Of a stretch of 64,000 nucleotides of DNA, positions 1 to 11,875 are shown in pieces. This stretch comes from Litoreibacter roseus. GTDB lineage: Bacteria; Pseudomonadota; Alphaproteobacteria; Rhodobacterales; Rhodobacteraceae. Every line of letters begins with the position of its first letter. The stretch's first letter is position 1. The notes under the pieces were generated by a model. That model was not told where the DNA came from and ran no database searches. It saw only the letters and a list, made by a program, of their open reading frames with translations. The stretch spans positions 744,001 through 808,000 of the forward strand of contig NZ_BLJE01000001.1 of assembly GCF_009811795.1 (NCBI RefSeq). Reading direction: 5' to 3'. A program made the translations under genes and the position numbers.

Positions 1-56
<56 letters not shown>

Positions 57-111
57 TTCCCTTAAATTTCAGCGAAACATCTGCTGAGGCTGCAATCGCT
101 GCTTTTGCTGG

Positions 112-1761
112 CTAGGATGCTCGACGTAGCTTGCCACTGGCTGATGCATCGTTGGTATCAGTTGCCTGCTGTGGTTGAGACCTGAAAATCTGCAAAACGT
201 CCTGCAGCTTGTTTGCGCATGTTTGTAGCCGCCGCGATTTTTGGGAATACTCTTCTGCAGACGTCGCCGTTTGTTGCGTGATCTGGTCGATGCTCGATAC
301 CGTGGATGACGCGCCCTGTACACTTCCAGATTGTTCCTCGCTGGTTTTAGCGATTTGCCCGGTCATGTCCGCGACCTCGGCGATTGACGATACGATATCC
401 GTCAATGCGACCCCAACCTTGTTTACGAGCTTAACCCCGTCGGCGACCTCGTTGGAGCTGCGGTCAATGAGCTCGCGAATGTCCTTGGCCGACTCTGTGG
501 ATCGTTGCGCCAACGCCCGGACCTCTTGGGCCACGACAGCGAAGCCAAGACCGGCTTCGCCCGCGCGGGCGGCCTCAACGGAGGCATTCAGCGCAAGCAG
601 ATTGGTCTGCGATGAAATCTGATCGATCACCGCGACGATCTGAGAGATTTGTCCGGCACTTTCTGTCAGTCGCGACATCGCACCGGTCGCATTTTCTACG
701 ATTTCTTGGCTTGCCTGGGCCTTTTGAGAGGTGGCAGAGGCCAGACGGGCCATGCGACCTGCGGAGGTGACATTCACTTTTACGGACGCAGCCATGTCAA
801 CCATCATCGCCGCGGTTTCTTCTACCGATGCAGCTTGTTGGGCCGTCTGGCTGGAAAGTCGTTCCGAGCCTGCGGAAATCTCAGCGGACTCGTTTGAAAT
901 CTCGGTGCTTGCGGCGTCAATCTCGGAAACGATGTGGCGGAGTTCGGTTATTGTGGCATTCACGTCGGTCTGCAGGCTCGCAAATGCACCTTTGTAGTCC
1001 CCGGCCACGGCTGTGGTCAGGTCGCCGTGGGATATGTTCGACATGACACGACTGGTTTCCGAGATGCCGGTATCTACGGTTTGGATGAGTTCGTTGATCC
1101 CGTCGGCAATACGCTGGAGTCGCTTTTCAGCAAAACTTTCTTCAACCCGGCACGAGAAGTCACCTGCAACGCCTGCCCGCACAACGTGACCAAGCGACGA
1201 ATTGAGCATGTCGACCATGTCTTCGCGCGCGGCCGCGTTCGCCTCGGCCTCAAGGGTGATCGAGCTTAGAACGAGGCTCGCAAAACCAAGGGCCGCGGTA
1301 CTTATGAAGAGGATGACCGCATGCATGATAGCCCGGCTAATGTCCGCGCCGCCCGGATAAACCAGTTCTGGTAGGACAAAATTCAGGACGACATGGTGAA
1401 GTGCGACGGTGGCCGCCCCCGCAATAATTGCGCGGGGATCGACGAGTAGGATCAGGATACCCATTGTCGCGAAGAAATGCATATGTGCGTCGACCTGCCA
1501 GGGGTGCCCCGCCAACGCGCTGACGAAAACTGCGACCTGTGCTTGAGCAATAATGCCGAAGATAGCCCTGTTCGTTGAGGATCTCTCAATTCCGCGCAAG
1601 ATATAGAGACCTACCGCCGCAAAGATTGTCGCAACGATGCCAATCCTGAGCGTCTCGCCATCGGTCGTAATGCTCGCACACAGGGCTGCGAGTGTGTTCA
1701 GTATCATGAGGCCAGCGAGCCAAGGGCGACCGTTCAGTCGGAATTGCGTCAGTTTTTGCAT
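112..1761 (-). CDS. methyl-accepting chemotaxis protein
   Basis: This is a 549-residue chemoreceptor that would signal through CheW/CheA to the flagellar motor. Residues about 15-170 form several hydrophobic helices with short loops and no large periplasmic sensor domain. Residues about 180-280 look like HAMP-type linkers. The rest is the cytoplasmic signalling hairpin, with the conserved hairpin-tip motif around [20 protein letters not shown]. The membrane part contains clustered histidines (HMH and HH), so a small or intracellular stimulus, or a bound metal or haem, is possible; this is inference. The stop codon of the upstream small gene lies 22 bases before this start, so the two are probably co-transcribed. 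The signal it senses is unknown. Confidence 0.92.
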   Translation of the reverse strand: MQKLTQFRLNGRPWLAGLMILNTLAALCASITTDGETLRIGIVATIFAAVGLYILRGIERSSTNRAIFGIIAQAQVAVFVSALAGHPWQVDAHMHFFATMGILILLVDPRAIIAGAATVALHHVVLNFVLPELVYPGGADISRAIMHAVILFISTAALGFASLVLSSITLEAEANAAAREDMVDMLNSSLGHVVRAGVAGDFSCRVEESFAEKRLQRIADGINELIQTVDTGISETSRVMSNISHGDLTTAVAGDYKGAFASLQTDVNATITELRHIVSEIDAASTEISNESAEISAGSERLSSQTAQQAASVEETAAMMVDMAASVKVNVTSAGRMARLASATSQKAQASQEIVENATGAMSRLTESAGQISQIVAVIDQISSQTNLLALNASVEAARAGEAGLGFAVVAQEVRALAQRSTESAKDIRELIDRSSNEVADGVKLVNKVGVALTDIVSSIAEVADMTGQIAKTSEEQSGSVQGASSTVSSIDQITQQTATSAEEYSQKSRRLQTCANKLQDVLQIFRSQPQQATDTNDASASGKLRRAS

Positions 1762-1783
1762 AAGATGTCCGCGCTTTCCGTGG

Positions 1784-2143
1784 TCATGTTTCTGTTCGAC
1801 ACAACACGGCGCTCAGGGAGCCGTCGAGAACAAGGATCGCGCCCTCCCGCCTGAGCCGCGAGATGAACCCGTCATCTTCGCCAATCGCAATGAACATTCC
1901 ACGGATGCCGCCAAACGCGACGACAGCACCGCCAGCCTGAGACACGCGATCATACATCTCGGACGTCTCAAACCATGGCGGAAACAGGACACCAACACTT
2001 TCCCCTTGCTTCGGTGAAAATGCCATCGCGCAGGATACAAACAAAGACAGCATCAGAACGGCGATGCACGGCCACAGCGAGAACCGGTCGGAGGTATCTC
2101 GCGCAGGATTTTTGGCGTGTGGGTCCGTGAAGAGGCGTATCAT
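1784..2143 (-). CDS. small membrane-anchored hypothetical protein
   Basis: A 119-residue protein with one hydrophobic segment at about residues 23-43, which could be a membrane anchor or an uncleaved signal. A soluble tail of about 75 residues contains a [19 protein letters not shown] stretch. It is the first gene of a likely two-gene unit with the chemoreceptor downstream, so it may be an accessory of that receptor. I do not recognise a named family. The start is the ATG at 2141-2143. Confidence 0.6.
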   Translation of the reverse strand: MIRLFTDPHAKNPARDTSDRFSLWPCIAVLMLSLFVSCAMAFSPKQGESVGVLFPPWFETSEMYDRVSQAGGAVVAFGGIRGMFIAIGEDDGFISRLRREGAILVLDGSLSAVLCRTET

Positions 2144-2260
2144 GCCGATGGCCTAGCACGGGAAAGTAAACCAACTTTTTACGCATTCGAGAATAGTGGG
2201 AAGCGCCCAGGCACTGATTTCAAACATTTTAGAAACTAGCTTCTGAGCAAATCTCCCACA

Positions 2261-2290
2261 AAAAAAACCGGGCGCGGGGCCCGGTTTTCT
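2261..2290 (-). terminator. rho-independent terminator of the peptide-binding protein gene
   Basis: AAAACCGGGC (2264-2273) pairs with GCCCGGTTTT (2279-2288) around a five-base loop. Read on the minus strand, the stem is followed by a run of U from the A tract at 2261-2267. It lies about 20 bases past the stop codon at 2311. Confidence 0.85.
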
Positions 2291-2310
2291 AGTCCGTTTG
2301 TCAAACGATA

Positions 2311-3891
2311 TCAGTTCATTTCGAAGTACTTGAACTTCGGATCATCCTCTGGGCTGACCTCGATGCCAACTGCGTCGGTCATACCCCAGTTCAGCACCTG
2401 GTGGTGGATCGGCAGATAAAGCGTTTCCGACTGCACAGTGTCCCAGATCTCTGCGATCGTCGCATCCCGCGCCTCGAGGTCCGTCTCGGAGGCAAGGCTC
2501 ACAATCTTCGCATCGATATCGGCATCGGAAAATCCGGTGCCGTTCCAGGACCCGCGCTCTTCACCCCGGGTGTGGACCAAGAAATTGAAGACGTATTCGC
2601 TGTCATAGGTCGGGACGCCCCAGCCCAGCATATAGAAATCCGTTTGACCGTTGGTGATCAGCGGGAAGTGCTGCGCCTTTGGCTTTGCATCGAGGTTCAC
2701 GGTGATGCCGATCTGACCAAACATGCCGACTGCTGCCTGGCAGATGCCTTCATCGTTGACATAGCGATCATTCGGGCAGTCCAGTTGGATCGAGAAGCCA
2801 TCGCCGTAGCCGGCTTCTTCCATCAGCGCTTTCGCTGCTGCGATGTCGCCTTCCGGAACTGTATCGAGGGCTTCGGTCCAGCCGTTGACGAAGGGTGGTG
2901 CGATCATGCCAGCGGGCAGGGACTGCTCACGCATCACGACTTTTTTGATGGCGTCCCGGTTGATTGCCATGTTCATCGCCTGACGGACTTTCGCGTCAGC
3001 CAAAGGGTTCTTGCCCGAGACATTGTCACGTTCCAGATCATCGGCACCGGAGTTCATGCCGAAGAAGATCACCCGGTTTTGAGGGGCGGTTTTCACGGTC
3101 AAACCGTCTGTACCATCAACGCGCACCAAATCCTGAACCGGAACGTCCTGAATGAAGTCCACCTCGCCTGACAGAAGCGCAGCGACGCGGGTCGAGGCGT
3201 TCTGGATCGGGGTGTATTCGATACGGGTCACATCCAGGGGGAAGTCACCTGCGCCCCAGTAGTCGGCGTTTTGCTCAAGGACTGTCTTCACATCCGGCTC
3301 ACGGCTGACCACCTTGTAGGGACCTGTGCCCATGGCATTTGTCGCCGCAAATGTGGTTTCGCCGTTGTTGATGTCCTGAACGTTCACCACGTTGTTTGCT
3401 TCGGCCCAGCCTTTGTCCATCATGAACAGGTTTGTGAAGTTGTTGGGCAGGATCGGGTTCGGCCCGTCTGTGACGAATTCGACCGTTGTGTCATCAACCG
3501 CCCGCACTTCAACGATGGAGGTCAAAAGTTCTTTCATCGCAGAGGTCTCGGACTTTGCCCGCTCAAACGAGAACACAACGTCCTCGGCGGTAAAATCAGC
3601 GCCATCATGGAATTTGACACCTTCGCGCAGATTGAACACCCAGACGTTCGGGTCGCCTTCCTTCACGGCCCAATCGGTCGCAAGCGCTGCTTCGAACTTT
3701 CCGGTCATATCGCGGATCAGAAGTGGTTCGTAGATCTGGTGGGCCAACGTGTGGGTTGGACCTTCGTTTTGCGCATGGGGGTCGAGTGTCAGGCTGTCGC
3801 CCGCACGCGCCCATCGCAGAGTTTCAGCTGACGCCGACAGAGCCGTTGTTGCCAACAGCACTGTGCCCAGCACGGCAAGTTTTTTTGTCAT
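2311..3891 (-). CDS. ABC transporter substrate-binding protein, family 5 (DppA/OppA type)
   Basis: A 526-residue periplasmic binding protein of the peptide/nickel family. It has an N-terminal signal peptide (MTKKLAVLG, cleaved near ASA-E) and the family pattern RWARAGDSLTLDPHAQNEGPT at the mature N-terminus. The ATG at 3889-3891 is chosen because it begins the signal peptide and has a GGGGA ribosome-binding sequence upstream; an in-frame ATG 14 codons earlier would spoil the signal. No permease or ATPase genes flank it, so it is an orphan that must share transport components encoded elsewhere. A strong terminator follows. Peptides are the family default; the real ligand is not shown by the sequence. 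Confidence 0.9.
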   Translation of the reverse strand: MTKKLAVLGTVLLATTALSASAETLRWARAGDSLTLDPHAQNEGPTHTLAHQIYEPLLIRDMTGKFEAALATDWAVKEGDPNVWVFNLREGVKFHDGADFTAEDVVFSFERAKSETSAMKELLTSIVEVRAVDDTTVEFVTDGPNPILPNNFTNLFMMDKGWAEANNVVNVQDINNGETTFAATNAMGTGPYKVVSREPDVKTVLEQNADYWGAGDFPLDVTRIEYTPIQNASTRVAALLSGEVDFIQDVPVQDLVRVDGTDGLTVKTAPQNRVIFFGMNSGADDLERDNVSGKNPLADAKVRQAMNMAINRDAIKKVVMREQSLPAGMIAPPFVNGWTEALDTVPEGDIAAAKALMEEAGYGDGFSIQLDCPNDRYVNDEGICQAAVGMFGQIGITVNLDAKPKAQHFPLITNGQTDFYMLGWGVPTYDSEYVFNFLVHTRGEERGSWNGTGFSDADIDAKIVSLASETDLEARDATIAEIWDTVQSETLYLPIHHQVLNWGMTDAVGIEVSPEDDPKFKYFEMN

Positions 3892-4067
3892 GGTAAAATA
3901 TCCCCGTTGGAGTGGATCATGGCGCATATGCAATCATGAGCGACGGGGGGGTGCAAGGCGATTTGCAGGAACTTCAACAGTACCCTCCGCCAGCCTGAAA
4001 TCATTGAGGGATCAGGTGGCAGAGGCGTATTTTTTTCGCGTCTTGCGGCGTGTTTTTGTGCGGTGTG

Positions 4068-5426
<1,359 letters not shown>

Positions 5427-5437
5427 CTAACGGCGTT

Positions 5438-5845
5438 TCAGTCGGCCTTTACGCCATAAAGTTCAAGACGATGGCCTTTGAGGCGATATCCCAAACGCTG
5501 GGCGATCTTTTCCTGCAGTGCTTCAATTTCGGGGTCGACGAACTCGATCACCTCACCTGTCTGCATGTCGATCAGATGATCGTGGTGATCGCGCTCTGCA
5601 TCTTCATAGCGCGCGCGGCCGTCGCCAAACTCGTGGCGTTCCAGCAGGCCTGCTTCCTCGAACAGTTTCACGGTTCGGTAGACCGTCGCGATGGAGATGC
5701 CAGGATCGATCTCGCTGGCGCGCGCGTGCAATTCTTCCACATCAGGGTGGTCCGAGGCCGCCTCCAGCACCGAAGCGATGACCCGTCGTTGGCCTGTCAT
5801 ACGCAGACCCTTTGCGGCGGAACGTGAGATGATCGTTTCTGGCAT
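5438..5845 (-). CDS. Fur-family metalloregulator (Mur/Fur type)
   Basis: A 135-residue winged-helix repressor. Residues about 12-75 are the DNA-binding domain (TGQRRVIASVLEAASDHPDVEEL, then ISIATVYRTVKLFEEAG). The C-terminal dimerisation and metal site includes HEFGDGRARYE and the HHDH cluster. The segment DMQTGEVIEFVDPEIEALQEKIA and the ending GHRLELYGV match what is known of alphaproteobacterial Mur/Fur proteins, which mostly respond to manganese, rather than Irr or Zur. It lies 92 bases upstream of eno on the same strand. Whether manganese or iron is the effector cannot be told from the sequence. Confidence 0.88.
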   Translation of the reverse strand: MPETIISRSAAKGLRMTGQRRVIASVLEAASDHPDVEELHARASEIDPGISIATVYRTVKLFEEAGLLERHEFGDGRARYEDAERDHHDHLIDMQTGEVIEFVDPEIEALQEKIAQRLGYRLKGHRLELYGVKAD

Positions 5846-6134
5846 GACAAGACCCTCCGGCGGTTGGTTTAAGCAATTGACGACTTTGTCTCCACCCGAA
5901 AATTCGTCGCTACATCTACGCTAACCCCTTGACTTGTGAGGGGCAGAGGCGCATCTGCCAGCCATAGTGATGGCACGGCGTGCCGCGTGGGCCTGCGCTT
6001 GGGGCTTTGCACCGCCATCACGAACGTTCCCGATTTTCACGCGAAAGGGTCCGGCAGGGGATACGCCTCTGCGCCCGTTAACGCGACCGACCCCCAAATG
6101 AGGGGCCGCTCCCCATGTCTTGAAAGGACATGAA

Positions 6135-7442
6135 TTGAATAAGTTTGAAGCACTTGGCCTGTCCAAGAAACTGGCCGACAAGCTGGCCGAGAATGGCCTT
6201 GTTGACCCGACGCCCATTCAAGATGAGGCGATTCCGATCGTCTTGAGTGGCCGCGATGTGATGGGGCTGGCCCAGACTGGCACCGGCAAAACGGCGGCCT
6301 TCGGCCTACCCATCATTCACCGACTGATAAAGATCGGTGAAAAACCTGCCCCCAAGACGGTTCGGGCGCTGATCCTTGCGCCGACCCGAGAGTTGGCAAA
6401 ACAGATCTGCGAAGCGCTCGTGATGTTTCAGGGCGGTGGCCATCTGAAGATCAACATGGTCGTCGGTGGGCTTTCGATGCACGCTCAGAAGAAGCGGTTG
6501 GAGCGGGGGACAGACATTCTTGTCGCAACACCCGGTCGGTTGATTGACCTGTTGGAGCAGAAGGCGCTGACGTTGAGCGACGCCGAGTATCTGGTGCTGG
6601 ATGAGGCCGATCAGATGCTGGATATGGGCTTCATTCATGCCCTGCGTCAGATCGCGAAACTGCTGCCGGAAAAACGCCAGACGCTGCTATTTTCGGCCAC
6701 GATGCCGAAGCTGATGGAAGAATTGGCCGCGACCTATCTGGATCATCCGCGTAAGGTACAGGTCTCGCCTCCCGGCAAAGCCGCCGACAAGATCACCCAA
6801 TCGGTGCATTTCATCGCCAAAGCAGAGAAGCCCGGGTTGCTGATCGAATATCTCGACAAACATCGTGACGAGTTGGCCCTGGTGTTCGCCCGCACAAAAC
6901 ACGGGGCTGAGCGGTTGATGAAACAGCTGTCGAATGCTGGTTTCGCTGCGGGCTCGATCCACGGCAACAAATCGCAGAACCAAAGGGATCGCGCGCTGGC
7001 GGCCTTCAAGGAAGGCAAACTGCGGATCTTGGTCGCCACCGATGTGGCCGCCCGGGGCATCGATATCCCCGACGTGGCGTATGTTTACAACTTCGACCTA
7101 CCGAACGTGGCTGAGAACTATGTGCACCGCATCGGCCGCACGGCGCGTGCAGGCAAGGATGGCGAAGCTGTCGCCTTCTGCGCGCCGGATGAGATGGGCG
7201 AGTTGCGCGCCATCGAGAAGGTGATGAAGATCTCCATCCAAGTAGCGGGTGGCCGCCCATGGTCCGTTGAGGAAGAAGAGCCGAAACCGAAGCGCGGGGG
7301 TGGTGGAAACCGGGGCGGGGGTGGGCGCCGTAGGTTCGGTGGCGCACCGAAAGCAGAGGGCGAGAAATCCGGCGGTCAGGGGCAGCGTAGACGCCGCAAG
7401 CCGAATAACCGAGGTCGCGGGAAAGGTCCAAAAGCTGCATAA
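6135..7442 (+). CDS. DEAD-box ATP-dependent RNA helicase (RhlE type)
   Basis: A 435-residue RNA helicase with the family motifs in order: Q motif (PTPIQ), Walker A (AQTGTGKT), PTRELA, VATPGR, DEAD, SAT, and ARGIDIP with HRIGRTAR in the second RecA domain. The last 60 residues are a Gly/Arg/Lys-rich tail that probably binds RNA. No suitable in-frame ATG exists. The TTG at 6135 gives MNKFEALGL and has AAAGGA (6123-6128) six bases upstream, whereas the ATG at 6130 is out of frame and stops at once. A bidirectional terminator follows the stop codon. Such helicases act in ribosome assembly, cold adaptation and RNA decay; the specific role here is unknown. Confidence 0.93.
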   Translation: MNKFEALGLSKKLADKLAENGLVDPTPIQDEAIPIVLSGRDVMGLAQTGTGKTAAFGLPIIHRLIKIGEKPAPKTVRALILAPTRELAKQICEALVMFQGGGHLKINMVVGGLSMHAQKKRLERGTDILVATPGRLIDLLEQKALTLSDAEYLVLDEADQMLDMGFIHALRQIAKLLPEKRQTLLFSATMPKLMEELAATYLDHPRKVQVSPPGKAADKITQSVHFIAKAEKPGLLIEYLDKHRDELALVFARTKHGAERLMKQLSNAGFAAGSIHGNKSQNQRDRALAAFKEGKLRILVATDVAARGIDIPDVAYVYNFDLPNVAENYVHRIGRTARAGKDGEAVAFCAPDEMGELRAIEKVMKISIQVAGGRPWSVEEEEPKPKRGGGGNRGGGGRRRFGGAPKAEGEKSGGQGQRRRRKPNNRGRGKGPKAA

Positions 7443-7444
7443 TG

Positions 7445-7480
7445 AAAAAGCCCCGGTCATTGTGAGTGACCGGGGTTTTT
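7445..7480. terminator. bidirectional rho-independent terminator
   Basis: CCCCGGTCA (7451-7459) pairs perfectly with TGACCGGGG (7467-7475) around a seven-base loop. A5 lies on the left and T5 on the right, so it can end the helicase transcript (+) and the convergent DUF533 transcript (-). Confidence 0.9.
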
Positions 7481-7497
7481 CACGTGTCGCGTGAAAT

Positions 7498-8196
7498 TCA
7501 GCTATAGAGCCGCTGAACCCCGAAGCTGTCATGTATTTCGTTGACCGTTGCTTGGCCGATGCCAAGGGCCGTGGCCAACTCGTGGAGATATTTTGCCTCC
7601 GCCGGATGGTCTGGCTCAATCGCCATGACGGACATGGAATACACTTGGGTTTCCATGCCATTCGGTGTCTCCGACGCGATTTTGTTGGCGTCCACATCCT
7701 CTTGCATCGCCGCGCGCACGAACTCCATATCCTCTGCGGTCGCGTCATCGCCAATCGTGGCCATGAGCGTTTCCTTCTCGTTGGCGTCGATCTTTCCATC
7801 AGACCGAGCTGCCATGATCATGGCGCGGATCATTAGGCCGGCAGTTTCCTCCTGCGGCGGCTCTTCGGGCGGATTGTCTTGGCTCAAAAGTTCTTCAAGG
7901 GAAGAGCCCGCCGGCTGGCCGTTCTTTGCTGCGGCAAGGCCACCGAGCAGACCGCCAATGCCACCCAGTCCACCGGCAGCTGCGCCACCGCCCGAGCCGC
8001 TGCTGAGCTGGCCCAAAAGACCGCCCAAACCGCCAGACTGGGCGCTGCCGACCTGAGCGGTGCCTTGACCCTGCGCCGCCCCACCTTTCAGGCCGTCCAT
8101 CATTTTGCCGATGCCGCCCGATTGCTGGACCTTCTGCAATCCTTTAGCGACGGCAAAACCGACAGCAACTTTCGTGACCATTTTCATAAGTGACAT
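7498..8196 (-). CDS. DUF533 (TerB-like) inner membrane protein
   Basis: A 232-residue protein. It starts MSLMKMVTKVAVGFAVAKG, an amphipathic/hydrophobic N-terminus, followed by a long low-complexity Gly/Ala/Ser stretch at about residues 40-90. An acidic, proline-containing linker leads to a C-terminal helical TerB-like domain from about residue 118 (MIRAMIMAARSDGKIDANEKETL), whose acidic residues are in the pattern that binds metal in TerB relatives. The start has GGAG upstream. Members are related to YebE; no function is established. It is monocistronic between terminators. Confidence 0.8.
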   Translation of the reverse strand: MSLMKMVTKVAVGFAVAKGLQKVQQSGGIGKMMDGLKGGAAQGQGTAQVGSAQSGGLGGLLGQLSSGSGGGAAAGGLGGIGGLLGGLAAAKNGQPAGSSLEELLSQDNPPEEPPQEETAGLMIRAMIMAARSDGKIDANEKETLMATIGDDATAEDMEFVRAAMQEDVDANKIASETPNGMETQVYSMSVMAIEPDHPAEAKYLHELATALGIGQATVNEIHDSFGVQRLYS

Positions 8197-8239
8197 TTAG
8201 GTTCTCCAAGGCTCGGTTCAGATACGGTTCATTAACTCT

Positions 8240-9487
8240 CTACATCAGTTCAGGTTCACGCCCGAGCCGCTTGGCCAGCGGCGCAACGGTCAGTCCCTGT
8301 ACAATGATCGAGAAGATCACCACGACATATGTGGCGGTGAGGATGCCCGCTTTCCAGTCGCTTTCGGGCAAAGACAGGGCCAAAGCGACAGAAATTCCGC
8401 CTTTGAGGCCGCCCCAAGTCATGATCGGAATCACGCCCGCCGAAAATTCGCGGAATGGTTTGAGCAGCAGCACGGGTACGGCAACGGCGGCCAGCCGGGC
8501 CAACAGCGCCAGACCGATGGACAGAACGCCCGCGATAACGGCATCGATCGAGAACGCGACGGCAAACACCTCGAACCCGATCATCAGGAAAAGGACCGCG
8601 TTCAGGATTTCATCGATCAAGGTCCAAAACGCGTGGACATAGTCCTGCGTTTTGTCTGACATCGCATGCTGGGTGCCGATGTCGCCAATCAAGAGACCCG
8701 CACAAACTGCCATGATCGGGGCGGAGACATGCAGGTAGACTGCCAACTCATATCCACCAAAGGCCAAGGCCAGCGTAATCAGCACCTCGAGCGAATAATC
8801 GTTGATACGCTTGAGCACCTTGAAGGTCAGATAGCCAAGCCCCAATCCAAGGGCCGCGCCGCCGACGGCTTCCTGAAAGAACAAGGTGACAGCGCCGCTA
8901 AGGCCCGACCCGTGATCGTCGCCGCTGGGAAACGCGATGCCGACCAGCACGAGAAAGACCACATATCCGACGCCATCGTTAAACAGGCTTTCGCCCGCGA
9001 TTTTGGTTTCCATGGATTTCTTAAGGTTCGCCTCACGCAAAACCCCCAGAACGGCGACGGGGTCGGTGGGCGAGATGAGTGCGCCGAACACCAAGGCCAC
9101 CAACAACGGCGTGCCGGTGATCCAACTGAACCCGACGCCTGCAATGGCGGTCGACAGACCGACACCCATGGTGGCCATCAGAACGACCAGCCGCCATTGG
9201 TCTTTCAGATCCGACAGCTTCACATGCAGCGCGCCCGCGAACAGCAGAAGCCCGAGCATGCCTTCCAACAGTGCTTCAGAAAAATCGATGCCAGTGACCA
9301 CCGTTCGAACCTGATCGGCCATGCCAAGCCCCGGCATAAGCAGGTCGAGCCCCATGACACCCACGGATGCCAGAAGCGCCACGATCAGGATGCCAATGGC
9401 GGATGGCAGTTTGAGAAAGAAGTAATTCAGTGCCCCGAAGGCCGCTGCCATAACGATGAGCAGCGATGTGATCTGTAGAAATGTCAT
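8240..9487 (-). CDS. Na+/H+ antiporter, CPA1 (NhaP) family
   Basis: A 415-residue polytopic membrane protein with about 12 hydrophobic helices. It carries the CPA1 core features: GALISPTDPVAVLGVLRE in the discontinuous helix region and GESLFNDGVGYVVF, which contains the ND ion-binding pair. It would exchange internal Na+ (or K+) for protons at the inner membrane, which fits a marine lifestyle. The start at 9485-9487 (MTFLQITSL) is preferred over one 13 codons earlier because GGGACAGG lies just upstream and because it avoids overlap with the divergent exporter. Confidence 0.9.
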   Translation of the reverse strand: MTFLQITSLLIVMAAAFGALNYFFLKLPSAIGILIVALLASVGVMGLDLLMPGLGMADQVRTVVTGIDFSEALLEGMLGLLLFAGALHVKLSDLKDQWRLVVLMATMGVGLSTAIAGVGFSWITGTPLLVALVFGALISPTDPVAVLGVLREANLKKSMETKIAGESLFNDGVGYVVFLVLVGIAFPSGDDHGSGLSGAVTLFFQEAVGGAALGLGLGYLTFKVLKRINDYSLEVLITLALAFGGYELAVYLHVSAPIMAVCAGLLIGDIGTQHAMSDKTQDYVHAFWTLIDEILNAVLFLMIGFEVFAVAFSIDAVIAGVLSIGLALLARLAAVAVPVLLLKPFREFSAGVIPIMTWGGLKGGISVALALSLPESDWKAGILTATYVVVIFSIIVQGLTVAPLAKRLGREPELM

Positions 9488-9571
9488 GCCTGTCCCTTGG
9501 CTTTTTCGCGACATTACCCGATGCATGGACGCTTAACAGCGGAAAAACTACGGACGGGCGAGGGCGGTGTG

Positions 9572-10474
9572 ATGGGGCGAAAAGAGCAGATCGACAGCTT
9601 CGGCGTGATCTCCCTTGTCGGGTTTTCGCTGTTACTGGCGTTCAATCAGGTGGTCATCAAAGTCACCAATGGGGGTTTTCAGCCCGTTTTCTTTGCTGGA
9701 ATGCGCTCTGTGGGTGCGGTGATCTGTCTTTTGATCTGGATGCGGTGGCGAAAGATACCGCTGTCCGTGCCGCGCCGGACCCTACCTGCGGCGCTCCTGA
9801 TCGGGGTTATCTTTGCGATCGAGTTCATCTTCATGTTCACGGCGCTGGATTTAACGACGGTCAGCAGATCGTCGGTCCTCTTCTATTCCATGCCTGTGTG
9901 GCTGGCTTTGGCCGGGCATGTCTTGCTGCCCGGTGAACGTTTGACACCAATTAAATCCCTTGGGCTCCTGCTTGCCATGCTCGGTGTTGCGATCGCCCTT
10001 ATGAACCGCGACGACGGGCAGGCAAACCTCGTCGGTGATCTCTGCGCCCTTGCGGCAGCGATGTCGTGGGCGGGGATTGCGCTGTGCGCTCGCGCGACCT
10101 CCCTCAAGGAGATGCGGGCGGAGGTGCAATTGTTCTGGCAGGTGCTTGTCTCGGCCCCGATCCTGTTGGCTGTCTCGGTTTTCTTTGGCCCTTTTCTACG
10201 AGATCCGACGCTGATCCACTATGCGGGCGCCGCGTTTCAGATCGTAATCGTGGTCAGCATCGGATTTATTTTCTGGCTATGGCTGCTGTCAATCTATCCC
10301 GCCTCGTCTGTGGCCAGCTTCTCATTTCTGTCCCCGGTGTTTGGCGTTTTTCTGGGGTGGGCGCTTTTGGACGAGCCCTTCAGCGAGGGTCTGGTTCTGG
10401 CACTGTTTTTTGTCGTCGCTGGCCTTGTCCTGATCAACAGGCCGTCCCGCGGTCAGGTGCCGCAGAAGGTCTGA
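9572..10474 (+). CDS. EamA/DMT-family transporter
   Basis: A 300-residue drug/metabolite transporter with ten predicted membrane helices in two EamA repeats. The second repeat ends [22 protein letters not shown], the usual family ending. The ATG at 9572 ([10 protein letters not shown]) is chosen: it lies directly before the first helix and gives the usual length of about 300. Its 3' end overlaps the end of the convergent selO gene by 22 bases. The substrate is unknown. It is one of four members of this family in the window. Confidence 0.88.
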   Translation: MGRKEQIDSFGVISLVGFSLLLAFNQVVIKVTNGGFQPVFFAGMRSVGAVICLLIWMRWRKIPLSVPRRTLPAALLIGVIFAIEFIFMFTALDLTTVSRSSVLFYSMPVWLALAGHVLLPGERLTPIKSLGLLLAMLGVAIALMNRDDGQANLVGDLCALAAAMSWAGIALCARATSLKEMRAEVQLFWQVLVSAPILLAVSVFFGPFLRDPTLIHYAGAAFQIVIVVSIGFIFWLWLLSIYPASSVASFSFLSPVFGVFLGWALLDEPFSEGLVLALFFVVAGLVLINRPSRGQVPQKV

Positions 10475-11865
10475 CGCACCTCCTCTTCTGGCGCAGGCGG
10501 GCGCATTAAATCGGAATGTTCTGGCTGATCGTCGAAAGGCCGCGAAAGCACATCCATCAGCCTTTTGAATGGGCCAAGATCACTGGCAACAGCGGCCGCG
10601 ATCATTGCGTCAATCTGGTGATTGCGCGGGATGAACGCAGGATTCGCCGCCTTCATCAAGGCCGAGGCATTCGGTGCTTTTCGCGCAGTCCATGCCGCGC
10701 GCCAAGCGGCGAAGCCTTCGCCGGCGGGCACGACATCTTCTGCCAGCGCGCGGAACGTGTTGGTGAAATCCGCGCCGGTCTCTGCCATCAAGCGCAGGAA
10801 GGTTTGGACCAGTTCAATATCGCCTTCCGCCTCGCCTGCGATGCCAAGTTTGGGCAGAAATATTGACAGCCATGATTGCGTGTACGCCGGGCCAAAGCCG
10901 TGCAGCACCTCCTGCGCCGCTTCGATGGATTTGTTTGTATCGTCCCCCATCAATGGCAGCAGCGAAGAGGCCAGTTGCGCGAGGTTCCAGACCAGAATTT
11001 CCGGCTGCGCCTGATAGGCGTAGCGGCCAAACTGGTCGATGGAAGAGAACACCTTGGCCGGATCGTAGGTGTCCATGAACGCACATGGGCCGTAATCAAT
11101 TGTAATCCCGCCGACATGTGTGTTGTCGGTGTTCATGACGCCGTGGATGAAGCCCAAGCCCATCCACCGTGCCACCAGATACGCCTGGGCCTTGACGACA
11201 TGAGCCAAAAACCCGAGGGCGTCGTCGGGTGCCAAGTCGGGATTGTGTCGCTGACTGGCAAATGCCAGAAGCGTCGCTAGACCATCGACGTCCTTCTGCG
11301 ATGCGAAGTATTGGAAGGTGCCGACGCGAATATGGGACGGTGCCACGCGTGTCAGGATAGCGCCCGGGAAAGCCCGCTCGCGCAGAACTGTCTCGCCGGT
11401 TTCAACGGCGGCAAGCGCGCGGGTTGTCCGAACGCCAAGCGCATGCATCGCTTCGCTAATCACGTATTCCCGCAACACCGGTCCGAGCCAGGCCCGCCCG
11501 TCGCCCATACGCGAATAGGGCGTCGGTCCGGATCCCTTGAGTTGGATGTCCCACAGCGTTCCGTCTGGGCCGCGCACTTCCCCAAGGAGGTTGGCGCGTC
11601 CATCGCCTAGACGTGAGGACCAGCCGCCAAACTGATGACCGGCGTAGACCTGAGCCAAAGGCGCGCTGCCAGCCGGCATCTGGTTTCCCGCTAACATCGC
11701 AAGACCGTCCTCGGATTTCAGCCAATTGGGATCGAGGCCCATCTCGACGGCAAGCGGCTCGTTCACAGCTAAGAGAGATGGGTCTGCGACAGGGACCGGG
11801 TCGAGGCGCGTATAAAAACGCTCTGGCAGGGTAACATAGTGGTTGTCGAAAACCGGAGTTATCAT
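10453..11865 (-). CDS. selO: SelO/YdiU protein adenylyltransferase (pseudokinase fold)
   Basis: A 470-residue member of the SelO family, which transfers AMP from ATP to Ser/Thr/Tyr of target proteins and is linked to redox stress. Visible family marks are [18 protein letters not shown], the [10 protein letters not shown] nucleotide-binding segment, GVMNTDN and DYGPCAFMD (metal-binding region), and a C-terminal cysteine in FCGT at the place where SelO proteins have Cys or selenocysteine. It begins 10 bases after the stop of the nucleoside hydrolase gene, in an apparent three-gene operon with the CorC-type protein first. Confidence 0.93.
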   Translation of the reverse strand: MITPVFDNHYVTLPERFYTRLDPVPVADPSLLAVNEPLAVEMGLDPNWLKSEDGLAMLAGNQMPAGSAPLAQVYAGHQFGGWSSRLGDGRANLLGEVRGPDGTLWDIQLKGSGPTPYSRMGDGRAWLGPVLREYVISEAMHALGVRTTRALAAVETGETVLRERAFPGAILTRVAPSHIRVGTFQYFASQKDVDGLATLLAFASQRHNPDLAPDDALGFLAHVVKAQAYLVARWMGLGFIHGVMNTDNTHVGGITIDYGPCAFMDTYDPAKVFSSIDQFGRYAYQAQPEILVWNLAQLASSLLPLMGDDTNKSIEAAQEVLHGFGPAYTQSWLSIFLPKLGIAGEAEGDIELVQTFLRLMAETGADFTNTFRALAEDVVPAGEGFAAWRAAWTARKAPNASALMKAANPAFIPRNHQIDAMIAAAVASDLGPFKRLMDVLSRPFDDQPEHSDLMRPPAPEEEVRQTFCGT

Positions 11866-11875
11866 CTGCAGCGTC

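Noticed and set aside
4030-4067. Terminator for eno from the T-rich stretch after its stop
   Set aside because: The T runs are on the plus strand, so the minus-strand transcript would carry A, not U.
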